Shown here: one piece after another, positions 1 through 12,290 of the stretch | How positions within the stretch are numbered: the first letter of the stretch is position 1 | Layout of the letters: every line of letters begins with the position of its first letter | Assembly: GCA_029582265.1 (NCBI GenBank) | Contig: CM055823.1 | Location: forward strand, 4,340,001 to 4,404,000 | Length of the DNA: 64,000 nt | Source: Zoroaster sp. YZ-2022 | Taxonomy: Eukaryota > Echinodermata > Asteroidea > Forcipulatida > Zoroasteridae | Direction: 5' to 3' | Translations under genes and position numbers: made by a program | The notes under the pieces: model-generated | Database searches by the model: none | Told to the model about the DNA's origin: nothing | Seen by the model: the letters and a program-made list of their open reading frames with translations, nothing else

Positions 1-1037
1 GTTAATATGAGTTAATTGGAAAATAAACATGCAGGTGTGTTGGTGGACAACATGTGTACACCAACATTCAGGATGGAAAATGCAAATGGGGTAGGGGTGA
101 TGAAGGTTGTTTTTGCAATTATAAAGGGCATTCTCTTACTGGTCTTTCCCTATTCAGAATTTATTTTTTCACAGAATCATTTGAACATTTCTTTATATTT
201 TGTATTTTAGCTCTCCAGTATGCTGAGTAATTGGAATTAGATGCAATGGCTGGCATCAGTGAGAATCAGTTCAACAGCCTAGAAAGCATCTAAAACACAA
301 GCCCCAAGGTAACCAATAAATCTGTGGTACAATTATTGTAAATGTGTGTGTGTGTGTGTGGATGATTGCATTCCTCCTGACTGCCCTATGATCCACTCAC
401 ATGACCCCACCAACCTACATTGAAGATTGTGATTTTTATTTTCAAAAAGCAATTCTTTTAAAAGTTTATCCACAATGTTGTATTCTTTCCCAGTGAAAAC
501 AGGTCAACTCGTATGCGTGCCAACTCGTACTATTACCAACTCATACTCATTTTGGTCAACTCGACCCGTAAAAATATTTATTACTGAATATTTACTGGCA
601 TGTGTACGGGTTGACATCCGGTTAATTTAGCTACACTATAGTGTCTATAGTTCCTCATAATACTAGTAGTGCTTATGTCTTGTGTGGTGATGGATGCATT
701 GCAGTTTACTTGATACTAGCACTTAATTTTCTCACTAAAGTAGTCCAGAAACAAATATCAGCACATTTATTGAGATAATGAAAGTCACATCATGGAGGAA
801 GGAAGACGTCACATGTAACTTTCTATTCCATTGTAAAACCTAACTTAAAGGCATTGTTCTGAAGGGATCATTTTTCTAAAGTTGCATAAGTTTTCTGAAG
901 TTACATCAATCCATCATCCTGATAATAACATATGAGGGCATTCTAAGTTATGTGTGTTTTGTTAGCATGACCCATTATTCTTCGTCCCTCTTTGAAAACA
1001 TTTAATATTGTTTTTACATGATTAGTTTATATTTCAG
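1..1037. other. Non-coding sequence upstream of the first visible exon
   Basis: AT-rich intron-like sequence. There is a short GT microsatellite at about 342-360. No reading frame resembles a known protein, and the small ORF near the start has no recognisable content. Confidence 0.5.
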
Positions 1038-1150
1038 ATCATCGGTATCCATTTGTGCTACTGCTACGCTACAAGGTGCGTCAGAGTCTGTGTAACTTTG
1101 TGATCCAATGGCCAGCATTTGAAGTTTATCCATTCATCAAAGGAGTTAAT
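1038..1150 (+). CDS. Unrecognised gene, third-last exon
   Basis: Acceptor atttcag precedes it and donor gtatga follows. One frame is open across the whole exon and the other two contain stops. It encodes a basic then aromatic stretch, including RYKVRQSLCNF. Confidence 0.5.
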
Positions 1151-4100
1151 GTATGATTCAAATTATTTTATATGGACTTATCCTATCTGTGGCAGTCTTT
1201 ACCCTCAAGAGAATTGAATTTTAGGACCTCAAGACATATATCTAGGTCTTTCTAGGAATTTCTTTAACATGTTAGAACAAAATTAGTACTGAGGAATTCT
1301 TATTATATGTTTGACTGGACCCAAACATCCTCACAAAATGTAGTTATTAAGCAATATCTGTTGGTGATCTAGTAAAATGTATATTGCCGACAGTGAATCC
1401 CTGGCAGTTGGGCCATATAAACATAGTAAACATAACCCCCAATCTTCATTGCATGGGTGTGTCAGCCTTGGAATACCTTTTGCCAGATCACCCAATTAAA
1501 GCACTAGTATAAGGGGCCCCCTTATACTTGTATTGCTTGTTTACCCCTCCCCTTCCCTAGTTCTTGGATTCTATAGTGCTGCAATGATAGACCAAAGAAT
1601 TTTAGAAAACAAATGTGTTGGTTCATCACCAGTGGCAGTACATGCCATCACTAAGAACTTGGGGAGGGGAAGGCATTTTATTCAAAATTACCGATTCCAG
1701 TGACAACCCCTGAATGTCACCCATTCTGAGTGTACATTTATTTTAAATGCAGATTGTTTCTGTTTTCTTGTCAACAAAGGATCATGGTTGGGTTCATTTA
1801 CACTGAAGTCATTTCACTTGTTGCATGTGTAAGACCATGTACACTCATTTCTAGATTGGTTACAAGTAGGTTAAACAGGTCAACAAAGTGGTTTCAATTG
1901 ATTGTGGAGAGGGAAATGTGGAACCACAAAAGTCAAGTCATGAAACCCAACAGACAGTTAAAATAAATATGTATTTCATTGTTTTATTAGCAATTTACAA
2001 GCACCCATACAACTCTTTGATTATTTCAGTGTCTAACAATGTATGTACAAAATGGCATCTGATCTTTATGTTGTAAATCTGTAGTATGGACAGACATTTT
2101 GCCAATCATGTGTACAACCTTGAAAATGTACAAATCAATGTAGAATTTGTTTTCAAATTTTATAAATTATTTTGTAATTATTTGCAGATTAGGTGAAAAC
2201 AAAGACAATTTATAAGCATGTCACAATAAGGAGATGCTTGATTACAGTGTCACTATCATTGTCAATTTATCATTATATATTATTTTATAAACTTGACCTG
2301 AAAGTGAAGTATATTATAAATAAAGATCACTCTCAGTATAAAAACATGCAGTCCATCAATTAAATAAATTTTTATACAAGACTTAATACCAATGTTGGCT
2401 TCATTTAAATCTAGAATTGAAAGGTTTTTCCATAAAAAAATGAAAAGGGCAAGCAATTATCAAATTTGATCCAGTGGATATAATTACATTTAATTTTGTT
2501 TGAATTGGGAATGATTTACTTTTTGTGGGGGGCAGGGGAAGATGGAAAGCACGGATGCAAGCTTTCTTCCAACTTTATCATGTAGTAGTTATAAGCTTGT
2601 TTTCTAATGAAAGGCTAATTAGCTGATATCCATACAAGCAACCCCCAGCCAATTTTAATCCAGTTACTATACATGTAGTCCCCTTCTACGCTAAATAAAC
2701 TTTGTGACTGTATGCCCATAATAATGCTGAATAGGTTGATCTGGCTGCCTACAACCCTGGCAAACTATTTTCATATGAGTGATTTTTAATGTTGATTTAT
2801 CATCTAGCATGGTTTTTGAAAAGTATGTGTTGGGCTAGTGTCAATATTTAAAAAAAAAAACAGTGTTCCAAGTCACACTTGTTAATTTCTAATTGTTTGC
2901 TTAAATCTCACAACTTTTTCAAGTTCAAAAGCCAATATCTTAAGAACTAAATGACATATTAGAAAACAAAAAAAACAATTGAATTCCTTACATTAATAGC
3001 TTGTAATTCTTGTGAAATGACTTATCATAAATGCTTTGCCAATGGTCCAATTAGTGGCACACGAAGTAACGATTTTACAAATTTTAAAAGGTCATATCTC
3101 TTAGCTTTAATTTGATGTATAAGTTGACAAATTTGTTATTTTTTCATAATCATGAGGAGGTCATAATGACCTTCAAACCACCTAATCTGACCTTTACTTC
3201 CTGTCCAAACAGTAAGTTCAAATTCAACACATTCTAACGCAAAATTGATATGTCTTTTGAATATGAAATTGATAGTTATTATAAAAGATGACAAACCCTT
3301 GCACAATATAATATTTACATCATCGTTGAAAATTTGATTGAACCGGAAGTGGACTCGAACACCGTGTGTTTGTTCTAACAAACACTTAAGCTCTAGTTGA
3401 ATTTATTATTGTACATCTGTACACACTGATTTACTGTGAAATTAAGCATTTCACAAGTAACAAAGGGGTTATACTTGTGACATAAATATCGTTACTTTTT
3501 GTTCGCTTAAATAATGCACTTAAAGAATTATCCTAACCCTATGATCTATCCTTATTGTTGACCTGAAAAAAACAGTAAACTGTGTACACTACCTTTTTTA
3601 AAGAATTAAGTACACTTTTAAGAATGTCCAAAATTCTATCACACAATGATTTTGTGTCAATTAAGTCACCTTTTCTGGTAAATCTGCTCCTATATTATGT
3701 AAAATTTGTACTAATTACTCTCTGTAACATAAATATTTTAAAAATCAAATTCAAAAATTGCCTTTTTCAAATTAAAATGTAGTTTCATCTACAATACAGT
3801 GTGTATGCATATATATGTATTTTGTAGTAAAATTAGCAAATACTGTTTAACATATCCATCACACGATTTGAACTCTGTTCTGACTGCTGATTGGCTGGTT
3901 CCAGATTCATGGAGGCAGCCATGTTTAATTTCAAGAATTAAGAATGATTAAAAATTAAGAATGATTAAAAATATTGCATACAGATAAAAAGTGCCCACTT
4001 AGTATAAGCACCACAGTACAAGTATTAAAGGGACAATATCACCACATCAACAGGGCATGGAATCGGCCGGAGTGTTAGTTTTAGATTAACTCAGTGACTG

Positions 4101-7100
4101 AAAATGATATCCCACATGATAAGGTCATATTGCCAATACTGCTGCATAAATGAGCCAGTAATATTCAGTCACTCACCTTAAACAAGGACACCAATGACAT
4201 ACCGGTACCCTGTTGTTCTGATTATGATAATACTGTCCCTTTAAACAGAGATCCTAACATACCAAGGAATCCAAGAATAATAACACACTGTCCAATTTGT
4301 TTAAATCAACATAAAAAATGGAAAATTACAATCAGATTTAGCCCCAAAAATTTGATAACATTTCTTCTCAACACATAAGGAACCATTAAAGAAATTTGCA
4401 GTTATAGCTGCATATCCCATGTGTTTCACTATTTCACAGACATTTTTGTTTTGTTTGGCTTATAATTTCCTTGTAAAAACGAAGTAAATTACTTTCAAAT
4501 TAGATATTTGTAAGTAATGATCAAAGCATTGTCATTTTTATAGGTACCATTATTCGACTAACAATTAGTTTGAAAAGTATAGATAAATGTATAGATACAT
4601 GTATTGAAATTTATTCAAATTTATTCAATAATTATTCATAATTTTTAAGTCTTATTTAATTTATTCACTTGGTTACTCTTTATTCATGCACTGAACAATG
4701 ATTATATGAAACATGAATTTTAAACTAATTTACTTCCTTTTTACTCAGAAAAAAATAGCAACACATAAAATATAATCAAAGATAATGGAGAAATAAGAAT
4801 TCGCATGGAATGTACATCTTTAAGCAAAAACAACTGCTGAGTCAGATTTTCACCCTGGAAATGCAAATGCGTAGTTAAAATGCAAAATGTCATTTCAGTT
4901 AAACTTGCAACTAAAACCTGTATTTACAAATCAATGAGTTTGTGGCTGATGATTCATTTCACCCGAGGGTTTTTAAAATGCGAACAAACTATTTTGCGCC
5001 CCCAAATAATGAATCTAGTTTCTAGTTGTCACAGGCATCAACTCAATTCAAATATTTAATGTCCAGGACTTTTTTTGAGAGGGGGGGGGGGGATTTACAA
5101 GTTGCTCTTGTTTATACTTAATAGGAGACATGATACAATATTGTTTACATTGGGAAAAACTGAGTATGTTTACTTTCTTTGAATCAAGATTATACATTTT
5201 AACCAGTGTGTGAATGTTTTAGAGCAAAATGAGAAAATGTATTCAGAATTTTGTCTGGATTGAACAACATGAACCTGGTGATATGCATAAAGTGGAATAT
5301 TGATCTGCCATTCTAAGCGAAGTGGACACAGCATATGGTACCACGGCAGTAATGTCAGTAAACAGTAAAATGGTCTGTGGATTATTCATGAAATTCATGA
5401 AATTCATTGGGAACGTCAAAGACTGCACATGTTGTTCAGGTTTCGACTGTAATAGTTTCACTGTAAAATTGTGTATTTAAAGAAAACATTTGAATTAATA
5501 TACTGTATGTACAATGTACATGCATTTAGAGAGTCATTCATTCTACAGTATCCCCCTTTGTTCATTTAGAGAGTCATTCATTCTACAGTATCCCCCTTTG
5601 TTCACTTAGAGAGTCATTCATTCTACATTATCCCCCTTTGTTCATTTAGAGAGTCATTCATTCTACAGTATCCCCTTTGTTCATTTAGAGTCATTCATTC
5701 TACAGTATCCCCCTTTGTTCATTTAGAGAGTCATTCATTCTACAGTATCCCCCTTTGTTCATTTAGAGAGTCATTCATTCTACAGTATCCCCCTTTGTTC
5801 ATTTAGAGAGTCATTCATTCTACAGTATGCCCCTTTGTTCATTTAGAGAGTCATTCATTCTACAGTATCCCCTTTGTTCATTTAGAGAGTCATTCATTCT
5901 ACAGTATCCCCCTTTGTTCATTTAGAGAGTCATTCATTCTACATTATCCCCTTTGTTCATTTAGAGAGTCATTCATTCTACAGTATCCCCCTTTGTTCAT
6001 TTAGAGTCATTCATTCTACAGTATCCCCTTTGTTCATTTAGAGAGTCATTCATTCTACAGTATCCCCTTTGTTCATTTAGAGAGTCATTCATTCTACAGT
6101 ATCCCCGGTGGTTCATTTAGAGAGTCATTCATTCTACAGTATCCCCTTTGTTCATTTAGAGAGTCATTCATTCTACAGTATCCCCCTTTGTTCATTTAGA
6201 GAGTCATTCATTCTACAGTATCCCCTTTGTTCATTTAGAGTCATTCATTCTACAGTATCCCCCTTTGTTCATTTAGAGAGTCATTCATTCTACAGTATCC
6301 CCTTTGTTCATTTAGAGAGTCATTCATTCTACAGTATCCCCTTTGTTCATTTAGAGAGTCATTCATTCTACAGTATCCCCCTTTGTTCATTTAGAGAGTC
6401 ATTCATTCTACAGTATCCCCCTTTGTTCATTTAGAGAGTCATTCATTCTACAGTATCCCCCTTTGTTCATTTAGAGAGTCATTCATTCTACAGTATCCCC
6501 TTTGTTCATTTAGAGAGTCATTCATTCTACAGTATCCCCTTTGTTCATTTAGAGAGTCATTCATTCTACAGTATCCCCTTTGTTCACTTAGAGAGTCATT
6601 CATTCTACAGTATCCCCCTTTGTTCACTTAGAGAGTCATTCATTCTACAGTATCCCCCTTTGTTCACTTAGAGAGTCATTCATTCTACAGTATCCCCCTT
6701 TGTTCACTTAGAGAGTCATTCATTCTACAGTATCCCCCTTTGTTCATTTAGAGAGTCATTCATTCTACAGTATCCCCCTTTGTTCATTTAGAGAGTCATT
6801 CATTCTACAGTATCCCCCTTTGTTCATTTAGAGAGTCATTCATTCTACAGTATTTTTTATTTTTTTAAATGACCCCTTTGTTCAATTAAAAGCATACAAA
6901 CAATTACTTGTTCTTATTTTAAAAAATGCATTTTTAGGTGTTCGGGTATGTACCCGAAACACCTATTGTTTTTGTTCGTTTTTTTATTTTTATTTTTTTT
7001 TCTTCTTCTTCTTCTCCCCATCGACTGTCTACAAAAAAAAAACACACTGAGCCAAAAAAGAAACTTATAAAATTTTAACAGATCACCAAATAAAATTCTG

Positions 7101-10100
7101 TGCATGAAAATGTACCAAATTTGGATACAATATTACTGCAATGTATTGCTTCAAATGGCAGTCAATAACCAATTGTTTGCTTCAATGACACAAGAGAAAT
7201 GTGCACTGACCCAAAGGACTTGCTGTTCCACATGTCACATTCTTCAGCTGCAGCCCTGTACACACATGCATGTCAATGAATGAAACAAAAGAATTTGTAA
7301 AGGGATTTGCACTCATATCCAAACAAACAATGAAGTCATTAATAACGGGTATGTCCACCTCCAGCTTGCAGGCAAGCTGTGCATCTCCTTCTCATGCTTC
7401 CAATCAAGTTCCTGATGGTAGCCTGGGGAACATTGTTCCATTCTTCCTGTAGTGCTGCAATAAGTGTTTGTCTATTGACAGGTGGATTGTCTCTTCTTGA
7501 TACACGTCGTCCAAGCTCATCCCAGAGATGTTCGATTGGGGAGAGGTCTGGCGAACGGGCACACCATGGTAAAACGTCAATGTCCTCTTGTTCAAGGAAG
7601 TTCATGCTAAGTCGGGCGGTGTGTACTCTTGCACCATCCTGTTGGAAAAATGAAAGGTCTGGATGGGTTGCCATCAATGGTACCAGATGGGGTTCCAAAA
7701 TTTGGTCCACATAACGTTGTGCATTCAAATTTCCTACAACAACAACAAGTGGTGTCCTGTAATTCCTGGAGATGCCGCCCCACACCATGACATTTTGTCC
7801 TCCGAAATGGTCGACCTCTCTGATGCAGCAGTCTGCATTTCTTTCACCTTCTCTCCGCCACACACGTTGACGACCGTCACTTCTGTAGAGGCAAAACCTA
7901 CTCTCGTCACTGAACACAACAGTGCTCCATTGACGCTGTGTCCATCGTCGATGACGTGTCGACCAATCCAGTCTATTGCGCCGATGTTCTGCAGTCAATA
8001 TTGGACATCGGTTCGGACGGCGACAGTGTAGCTGCTGCTCAGCCAGGCGATTCCTAACTGTTTGGGAAGTTACTGCATTGTTGTGACGACCAACTGTTTC
8101 TGAGGCAGTTCTTGGTGCCGTACGGAAACGGTCTCTCAGGTGTTGCAAGACAATGTAGCGATCTTGATTTGGTGTGGTAACCCGTGGTCGTCTACTCCGT
8201 GGACGATCCTGTACATTTCCAGCTTGAAGATAACGGTTCATGAGGTTCGAAATTGCAGGTTGAGAACATCCCAGCCTTTGAGCAATCGCTTCTTGTCTCA
8301 TACCCGCCTCAATCATTCCTATCGCCCTTCCACGCTGCTCATCTGTTAGCCTTGGCATATCTGTTTCATTAGCAATACTCAGAAGGACTAGAGCAACCCT
8401 GTATGAAGACTTGCAATCATGCAGGTAAGGGGTGCAAATCCCTTTACAAATTCTTTTGTTTCATTCATTGACATGCATGTGTGTACAGGGCTGCAGCTGA
8501 AGAATGTGACATGTGGAACAGCAAGTCCTTTGGGTCAGTGCACATTTCTCTTGTGTCATTGAAGCAAACAATTGGTTATTGACTGCCATTTGAAGCAATA
8601 CATTGCAGTAATATTGTATCCAAATTTGGTACATTTTCATGCACAGAATTTTATTTGGTGATCTGTTAAAATTTTATAAGTTTCTTTTTTGGCTCAGTGT
8701 ACTTGCAAACTTCACATGAACTTGAAACTTGGCATATACTTAGAACTTAACACGTAGGTGAAGCAAAATTTGTAACGTCATGATTAGGTCATCAGATATC
8801 GAATTTCGATCAATCATTGTTTATTAGTTAAAACGTTTCGATTACGTTGCAAATCAAAGTCTACACGGCTATTTCAACGCTAAAAAAGTGCGCCCTCTGT
8901 TGGTGAATCTAAATCAGCTCTGGTCGTGCTCATTATGTATGCATGTTTAAGGAATTGAGCGTTTACGCTTCGGAAATGCACTTGACTCGGCTATCGTGAC
9001 CCCTGAAAAAATTGTGTTTCTGATCAATTCGTTTCGCAACATGTATTATGTGATTGACTAAAATCCTTTTTAGGTTCTTTTTTATGTCAGCATAATCTAT
9101 TTATTCTGAAAAGGTCACTTAATAGCTCTTTTCGAGGTCGTTGAATCGATTAACTGCCACATGTTTCAACAGTTGGGTGCATGCAGACCTGCGGAGAAAA
9201 CCTTCCACAAAAGCGAGTTTTTCACTATTTTTTGAATTTTTCCTATCACCAGCGGATGTTTCATCGTTGAAAACAGACATTATTATGCACACTTAATTGG
9301 AGGTGAGTCTGGGCAATGACAAATTTACGAGAATCTTTGATTTAAAAATAAGCATTTTAACCGGCTTCAGACATGTCAGATGTGTTGTAACGCGTTGGTT
9401 GATGCATACAGCATGCAGATAGATTGATGACAGTGCAGTCAGTAATGTGTACGGTATGGGCGCCAGTGAATGGTACTAGTACTTTAAACGTTGGGACTAA
9501 TTTAGCGGGTACCCAGTTTTATGTAAACAAAGTATGCTTACGTGGGTTTTTCCTCCATGACTCTTTTGAAATACTAGTACTATAGTGGTAAATACTCTGT
9601 AACGTTAGGAGAGTGAAGCCTAGGCATGAGTACAATTAGTTGAATTTAAAAAAATATTATGCTAACGTTAGATGTGTTATCAATAGGCTATAATACAGGA
9701 TGTACTCAGTGTAATTTCTAATATGTTAGCTCTGTGAAATTAAATAATTGATTTTTAAAATTTAAACAAACACATGGTCTGAACAGTGAACAACAATGTT
9801 TAAGGGCTGAAAACATTAAAAACATCAGTACAGCTGGACATGTCTACCAATGTCATGCATGTATAATACATGGAGGTACTTTGTAAATTATGTATGTCGC
9901 AATATTCTCCAAGTCAGAGTTTATTAGCAAAGGTACATTTTAAATAATTTTGGTTGATACTAATAATATTTACAACAACAATCATGACATTTAGGGAAAA
10001 CTTATAGCTTTGCATGGTGAATTAAGACTAATTGCGGTGACACCAATACGCTAGTGAGTAGTAATAAGTTCTGAAAAGAGGTTACAACTTGACATTTCAA

Positions 10101-10960
10101 TCAGTATGCTCTGATCGTCCTCATCAGGATTTACTACTCAATAGAGAATTTCACATGGTGTCACCGTAATTAGTCTTACTTAATCATGAAATTTAACGAA
10201 TATCATTTATGATACTTTTCAGAATTTGTGATCACATGAAATCATGAAATGGTTTTGAATACAACAAAATAAAACATGCTTATTTTGAGTTTAATTTTCT
10301 TTTCACAGCTGATCTTCCTAGATGGAACTCCCTCAATTCTGGTGTGGCGATGGTTTGATCACTTTATGGGAACATTGCAAACAGTAGGATTAGCTGCAAA
10401 AGTAAGAGTTATGTCATATTAGGAAACAGTCCGGCAGTGGGTTAGAAATGAACAGACTTTACAGATATTTTTATTGTTTTAAGTAGTAAACTCTTTGTAT
10501 GTGTAAAACTGTACCATGAAATTGCTGTAAAGGGAAGTTACAACAATGGTAAATCTAAAAACCTATAAATCAATCATCCTGAGAAATGATTTGGTTTTCA
10601 TGTTAGAGAAAAGAGGAATTGTTGTCAAAAACGGAGAAAACATGTAACAGTTTTTGTTTATATTTTTTACAAGGATGTGTTAGTACCATATACCAATGTA
10701 TATGTACATTCCCTTTATTTTTATATTGCATTTTTAGATACATGGACCCCAACATGTAAGTACATAGGCCCTGAACTATTTGACCAATGAAAGATTTTCT
10801 AGAGATTTGATGTAACAATGAAAAACCACAAATAATACACAAGGTAGTGCATCCCATGTGTATGTATACATACATGTACATATGTGTAAAACGATGTTTT
10901 TTTTCTTATTTTTGACAGATCTTTATGCATGCCCTTATTCCTGGTATTGTGGTGGTGTGA
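1038..10960 (+). CDS. 3' end of an unrecognised spliced gene (last three exons)
   Basis: Three exons with strong splice signals join in one open frame: 1038-1150 (enters with two bases of a split codon, then 37 codons), 10309-10401 (31 codons) and 10919-10960 (13 codons plus TGA). Acceptors are pyrimidine-rich and end in CAG; donors are gtatga and gtaaga; both internal junctions are phase 0. The visible 81 residues are hydrophobic and aromatic, with the motifs FVLLLRYKVRQ, WPAFEVYPFIKG and WRWFDHFMG, so a multi-pass membrane protein is likely. I do not recognise the family. Upstream exons lie before the window. The 9-kb intron contains a Helitron-like element, a minisatellite and a Tc1 transposon. 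A chance exon chain is possible but unlikely given the consistent phases. Confidence 0.5.
1976..3396 (+). mobile_element. Helitron-like non-autonomous element, copy 1
   Basis: The segment is closely repeated at 31493-32788, and the two copies share both boundaries. The left end begins TCATTG. The right end has a hairpin (GTGTTTGTT, two bases, AACAAACAC) and then TTAAGCTCTAG. A 5' TC, a 3' hairpin and a terminal CTAG followed by T are Helitron hallmarks. This copy has about 290 bases at 2095-2390 that copy 2 lacks. No Rep/helicase is visible, so it would be non-autonomous. The assignment rests on the ends only. Confidence 0.55.
3397..5520. other. AT-rich intronic sequence with one MITE
   Basis: Apart from the palindromic MITE at 4025-4244, I see only AT-rich sequence, a short G run near 5082 and low-complexity tracts. 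Confidence 0.5.
4025..4244. mobile_element. Palindromic MITE with TTAAAGGGACA ends, copy 1
   Basis: It begins TTAAAGGGACAATATC and ends GATAATACTGTCCCTTTAA. Further copies lie at about 32985-33116, 46201-46452, 57315-57512 and 59112-59270. Shared internal motifs are CATGGAATCGG and TTATCATGTGGGGTATT-like stretches. It is non-coding and was probably mobilised by an autonomous DNA transposon. Confidence 0.6.
5521..6853. repeat. 40-bp minisatellite, about 34 copies
   Basis: Tandem direct repeats with core TTAGAGAGTCATTCATTC followed by TACAGTATCCCCCTTTG. Units vary between 36 and 40 bases through loss of one C in the C-run or of one AG pair. A CACTTAGA variant is clustered at about 6583-6720, suggesting local block amplification. 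The array lies in the large intron of the unrecognised gene. Open frames inside it are repeat artefacts. Confidence 0.9.
6937..7044 (+). repeat. Terminal fragment of a repeat with GGTGTTCGG end
   Basis: The motif AGGTGTTCGGGTATG followed by TACCCGAAACACC forms a hairpin, then an A/T-rich tract and a CTT run. Related ends occur at about 27644, 29226-29253 (inverted), 29468 and 29575. The Tc1 element is inserted directly after this fragment, and sequence like the one following 8702 also follows the copy at 29.6 kb, so Tc1 landed inside this repeat. Confidence 0.4.
7045..8699. mobile_element. Complete Tc1/mariner element with long terminal inverted repeats
   Basis: Inverted repeats of about 267 bases (7045-7312 and 8433-8699) look identical by eye apart from the innermost bases. 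They begin CACTGAGCC. The right end abuts a TA dinucleotide, as expected for Tc1/mariner; the left flank reads CA, probably a mutated target TA. Between the repeats is an uninterrupted transposase ORF on the minus strand. Near-identical repeats plus an open ORF indicate a recent, possibly still active insertion. It sits in an intron of the unrecognised gene and inside an older repeat. Confidence 0.9.
7339..8358 (-). CDS. Tc1/mariner transposase, DD34E, full length
   Basis: This 339-residue DNA transposase cuts and pastes its own element. The N-terminal part (about 1-60) is a helix-turn-helix DNA-binding region (IAQRLGCSQPAISNLMNRY) followed by a basic RPRSRRPR stretch that could bind DNA and act in nuclear import. 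The DDE catalytic triad is complete: D151 in FSDESRF, D241 in FQQDGARVHTA and E276 in SPDLSPIEHLWDELGRR. Exactly 34 residues separate the last two, the Tc1 spacing. The length fits the family (about 340), and there is no frameshift or stop. The start is the ATG giving MPRLTDEQRG, just inside the right terminal repeat. Shorter ORFs on both strands here are shadows. Confidence 0.93.
   Translation of the reverse strand: MPRLTDEQRGRAIGMIEAGMRQEAIAQRLGCSQPAISNLMNRYLQAGNVQDRPRSRRPRVTTPNQDRYIVLQHLRDRFRTAPRTASETVGRHNNAVTSQTVRNRLAEQQLHCRRPNRCPILTAEHRRNRLDWSTRHRRWTQRQWSTVVFSDESRFCLYRSDGRQRVWRREGERNADCCIREVDHFGGQNVMVWGGISRNYRTPLVVVVGNLNAQRYVDQILEPHLVPLMATHPDLSFFQQDGARVHTARLSMNFLEQEDIDVLPWCARSPDLSPIEHLWDELGRRVSRRDNPPVNRQTLIAALQEEWNNVPQATIRNLIGSMRRRCTACLQAGGGHTRY
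8702..10308. other. Intronic sequence after Tc1
   Basis: The first part (about 8702-8930) resembles 29690-29870, so it continues the repeat interrupted by Tc1. A palindromic element lies at about 10010-10195. No coding signal is visible otherwise. Confidence 0.4.
10010..10195. mobile_element. Palindromic MITE with GGTGACACCA motif
   Basis: Inverted ends: AAGACTAATTGCGGTGACAC on the left and GTGTCACCGTAATTAGTCTT on the right. The centre holds CAGTATGCTCTGATCGTC. The element at 62325-62597 has the same ends and centre. It is non-coding. Confidence 0.6.
10309..10401 (+). CDS. Unrecognised gene, penultimate exon
   Basis: Acceptor ttcttttcacag and donor gtaagag are both strong. The 93 bases give 31 codons in phase 0, with the motif VWRWFDHFMG. 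Confidence 0.5.
10919..10960 (+). CDS. Unrecognised gene, terminal exon
   Basis: A long T-rich tract ending in gacag precedes it. It encodes IFMHALIPGIVVV and a TGA stop. The short hydrophobic C-terminus fits a membrane protein. Confidence 0.45.
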   Translation: MFMHALIPGIVVV

Positions 10961-12290
10961 TGGCACTGCATGATGCTTAACAACTTTTGCAGAGGATCTT
11001 TCATTCCGTGAACTTCACGTCCTGCCATGTTGAATTCAGTATATACCAGCTTGCCACCTTATGGCACCTCCAATAGACCAATTTCTACTTTATACATACA
11101 TGTAAATGTAGCTTTGGGCTGATGTTGATTCCAGAGAAACTTCAGTAAATTCAGTAAATCAGGAGTACAATGTCTGTGTCAAAACAGCATGGAGTCAAGG
11201 AGTTGAACAATTGTAATATCTTGAGTGTAGGAAAAACTGAACAATATCCGTACTATTGCGCAGGATTTCTGTGTAAAAAGAGGATGTGAATGATAAATCT
11301 GATGTCGCGTATATCTGCAAACATTTGAACTAAACCTGTCATAAATCAGTGCACTAGACGTTCAAGTTAATCATCATTGCCAAGGCCTGATTTGCATCTA
11401 GGGCTCTACTCTCTTATTTTTCATCCTTTTGGAGCTAAGCACTGTTCTTCAGTACATCATTGTTATGATTCAAAATATTCTTGAAAATATTTTTCTGTGT
11501 ACTCACCTAGGCCCAATATCAGTGCTGCTTAGTTTATAGTTATACCCATGAACTTGTTTTGTGTGGGCTGGGTGAAACAACATTTGTGGTATCAAAAACG
11601 TAAGCACTTAATGTGATTAAACTTGCATAGCCAGATTAATTTATTATTTGAAAATAAAGGGTTTTTATGCACTGTTCAGTATCTGAAACTTATGTTCGCA
11701 TAAAGACTGCAGACTAGATTGAGGTAAACAAAGACAGATATGACATGTGAATATAAAGATTGTACCCATCTCTACCAAACATCTCAAAATTAACATGTGA
11801 CAACGTTGCCAGAGAAAATATTATAGGGCTGTGATTCCTTTTTAAAAATTACTATTTTTGTGATAGTAAAAACAAAACAACTGAAAGTTAGGAAAAGACA
11901 ATTTAAATAAATGTTAATATGAAAACAAACTAATAATGCAAAGTTTCTTTCAAAAACATTCTGACGTCATCATCACTACCCTGACAAAATCCGAACACCT
12001 ATGTGTTTGTCATATGACAAACACTTAAGTATAGTTTAAATCTTATTTGTTTGCCAACCAATGAAGTAACGTGATACATATTGTTTTGGGGTGCAATTGT
12101 ACATCATTTCATAGCCAAAACAATATGAATAATTAAAAATGACGACATGCTGGTCTGAGGCAACGTCCACTGAGACCAAAAACTGCAGATTTTATTTTGA
12201 ACGTATGACCACCAAAAACTCACCTGTAATATTAGAATGCTTGCGCAATCAAATAAGTAATTTAAATTTCACTTTCAATGCCAACTTGGA
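10961..12290. other. 3' flank of the unrecognised gene
   Basis: Probably 3' UTR and intergenic sequence. At about 11987-12033 there is a Helitron-like 3' end: CCGAACACC, a hairpin (TGTTTGTCATATGACAAACA) and TTAAGTATAG. No confident poly(A) site or ORF is visible. Confidence 0.4.

Noticed and set aside
5521..6853. CRISPR-like array of regularly spaced repeats
   Set aside because: Units are contiguous direct repeats with no unique spacers, in an animal genome; it is a minisatellite.
7379..8031. Additional frames overlapping the transposase
   Set aside because: Shadows of the intact transposase ORF in other frames.
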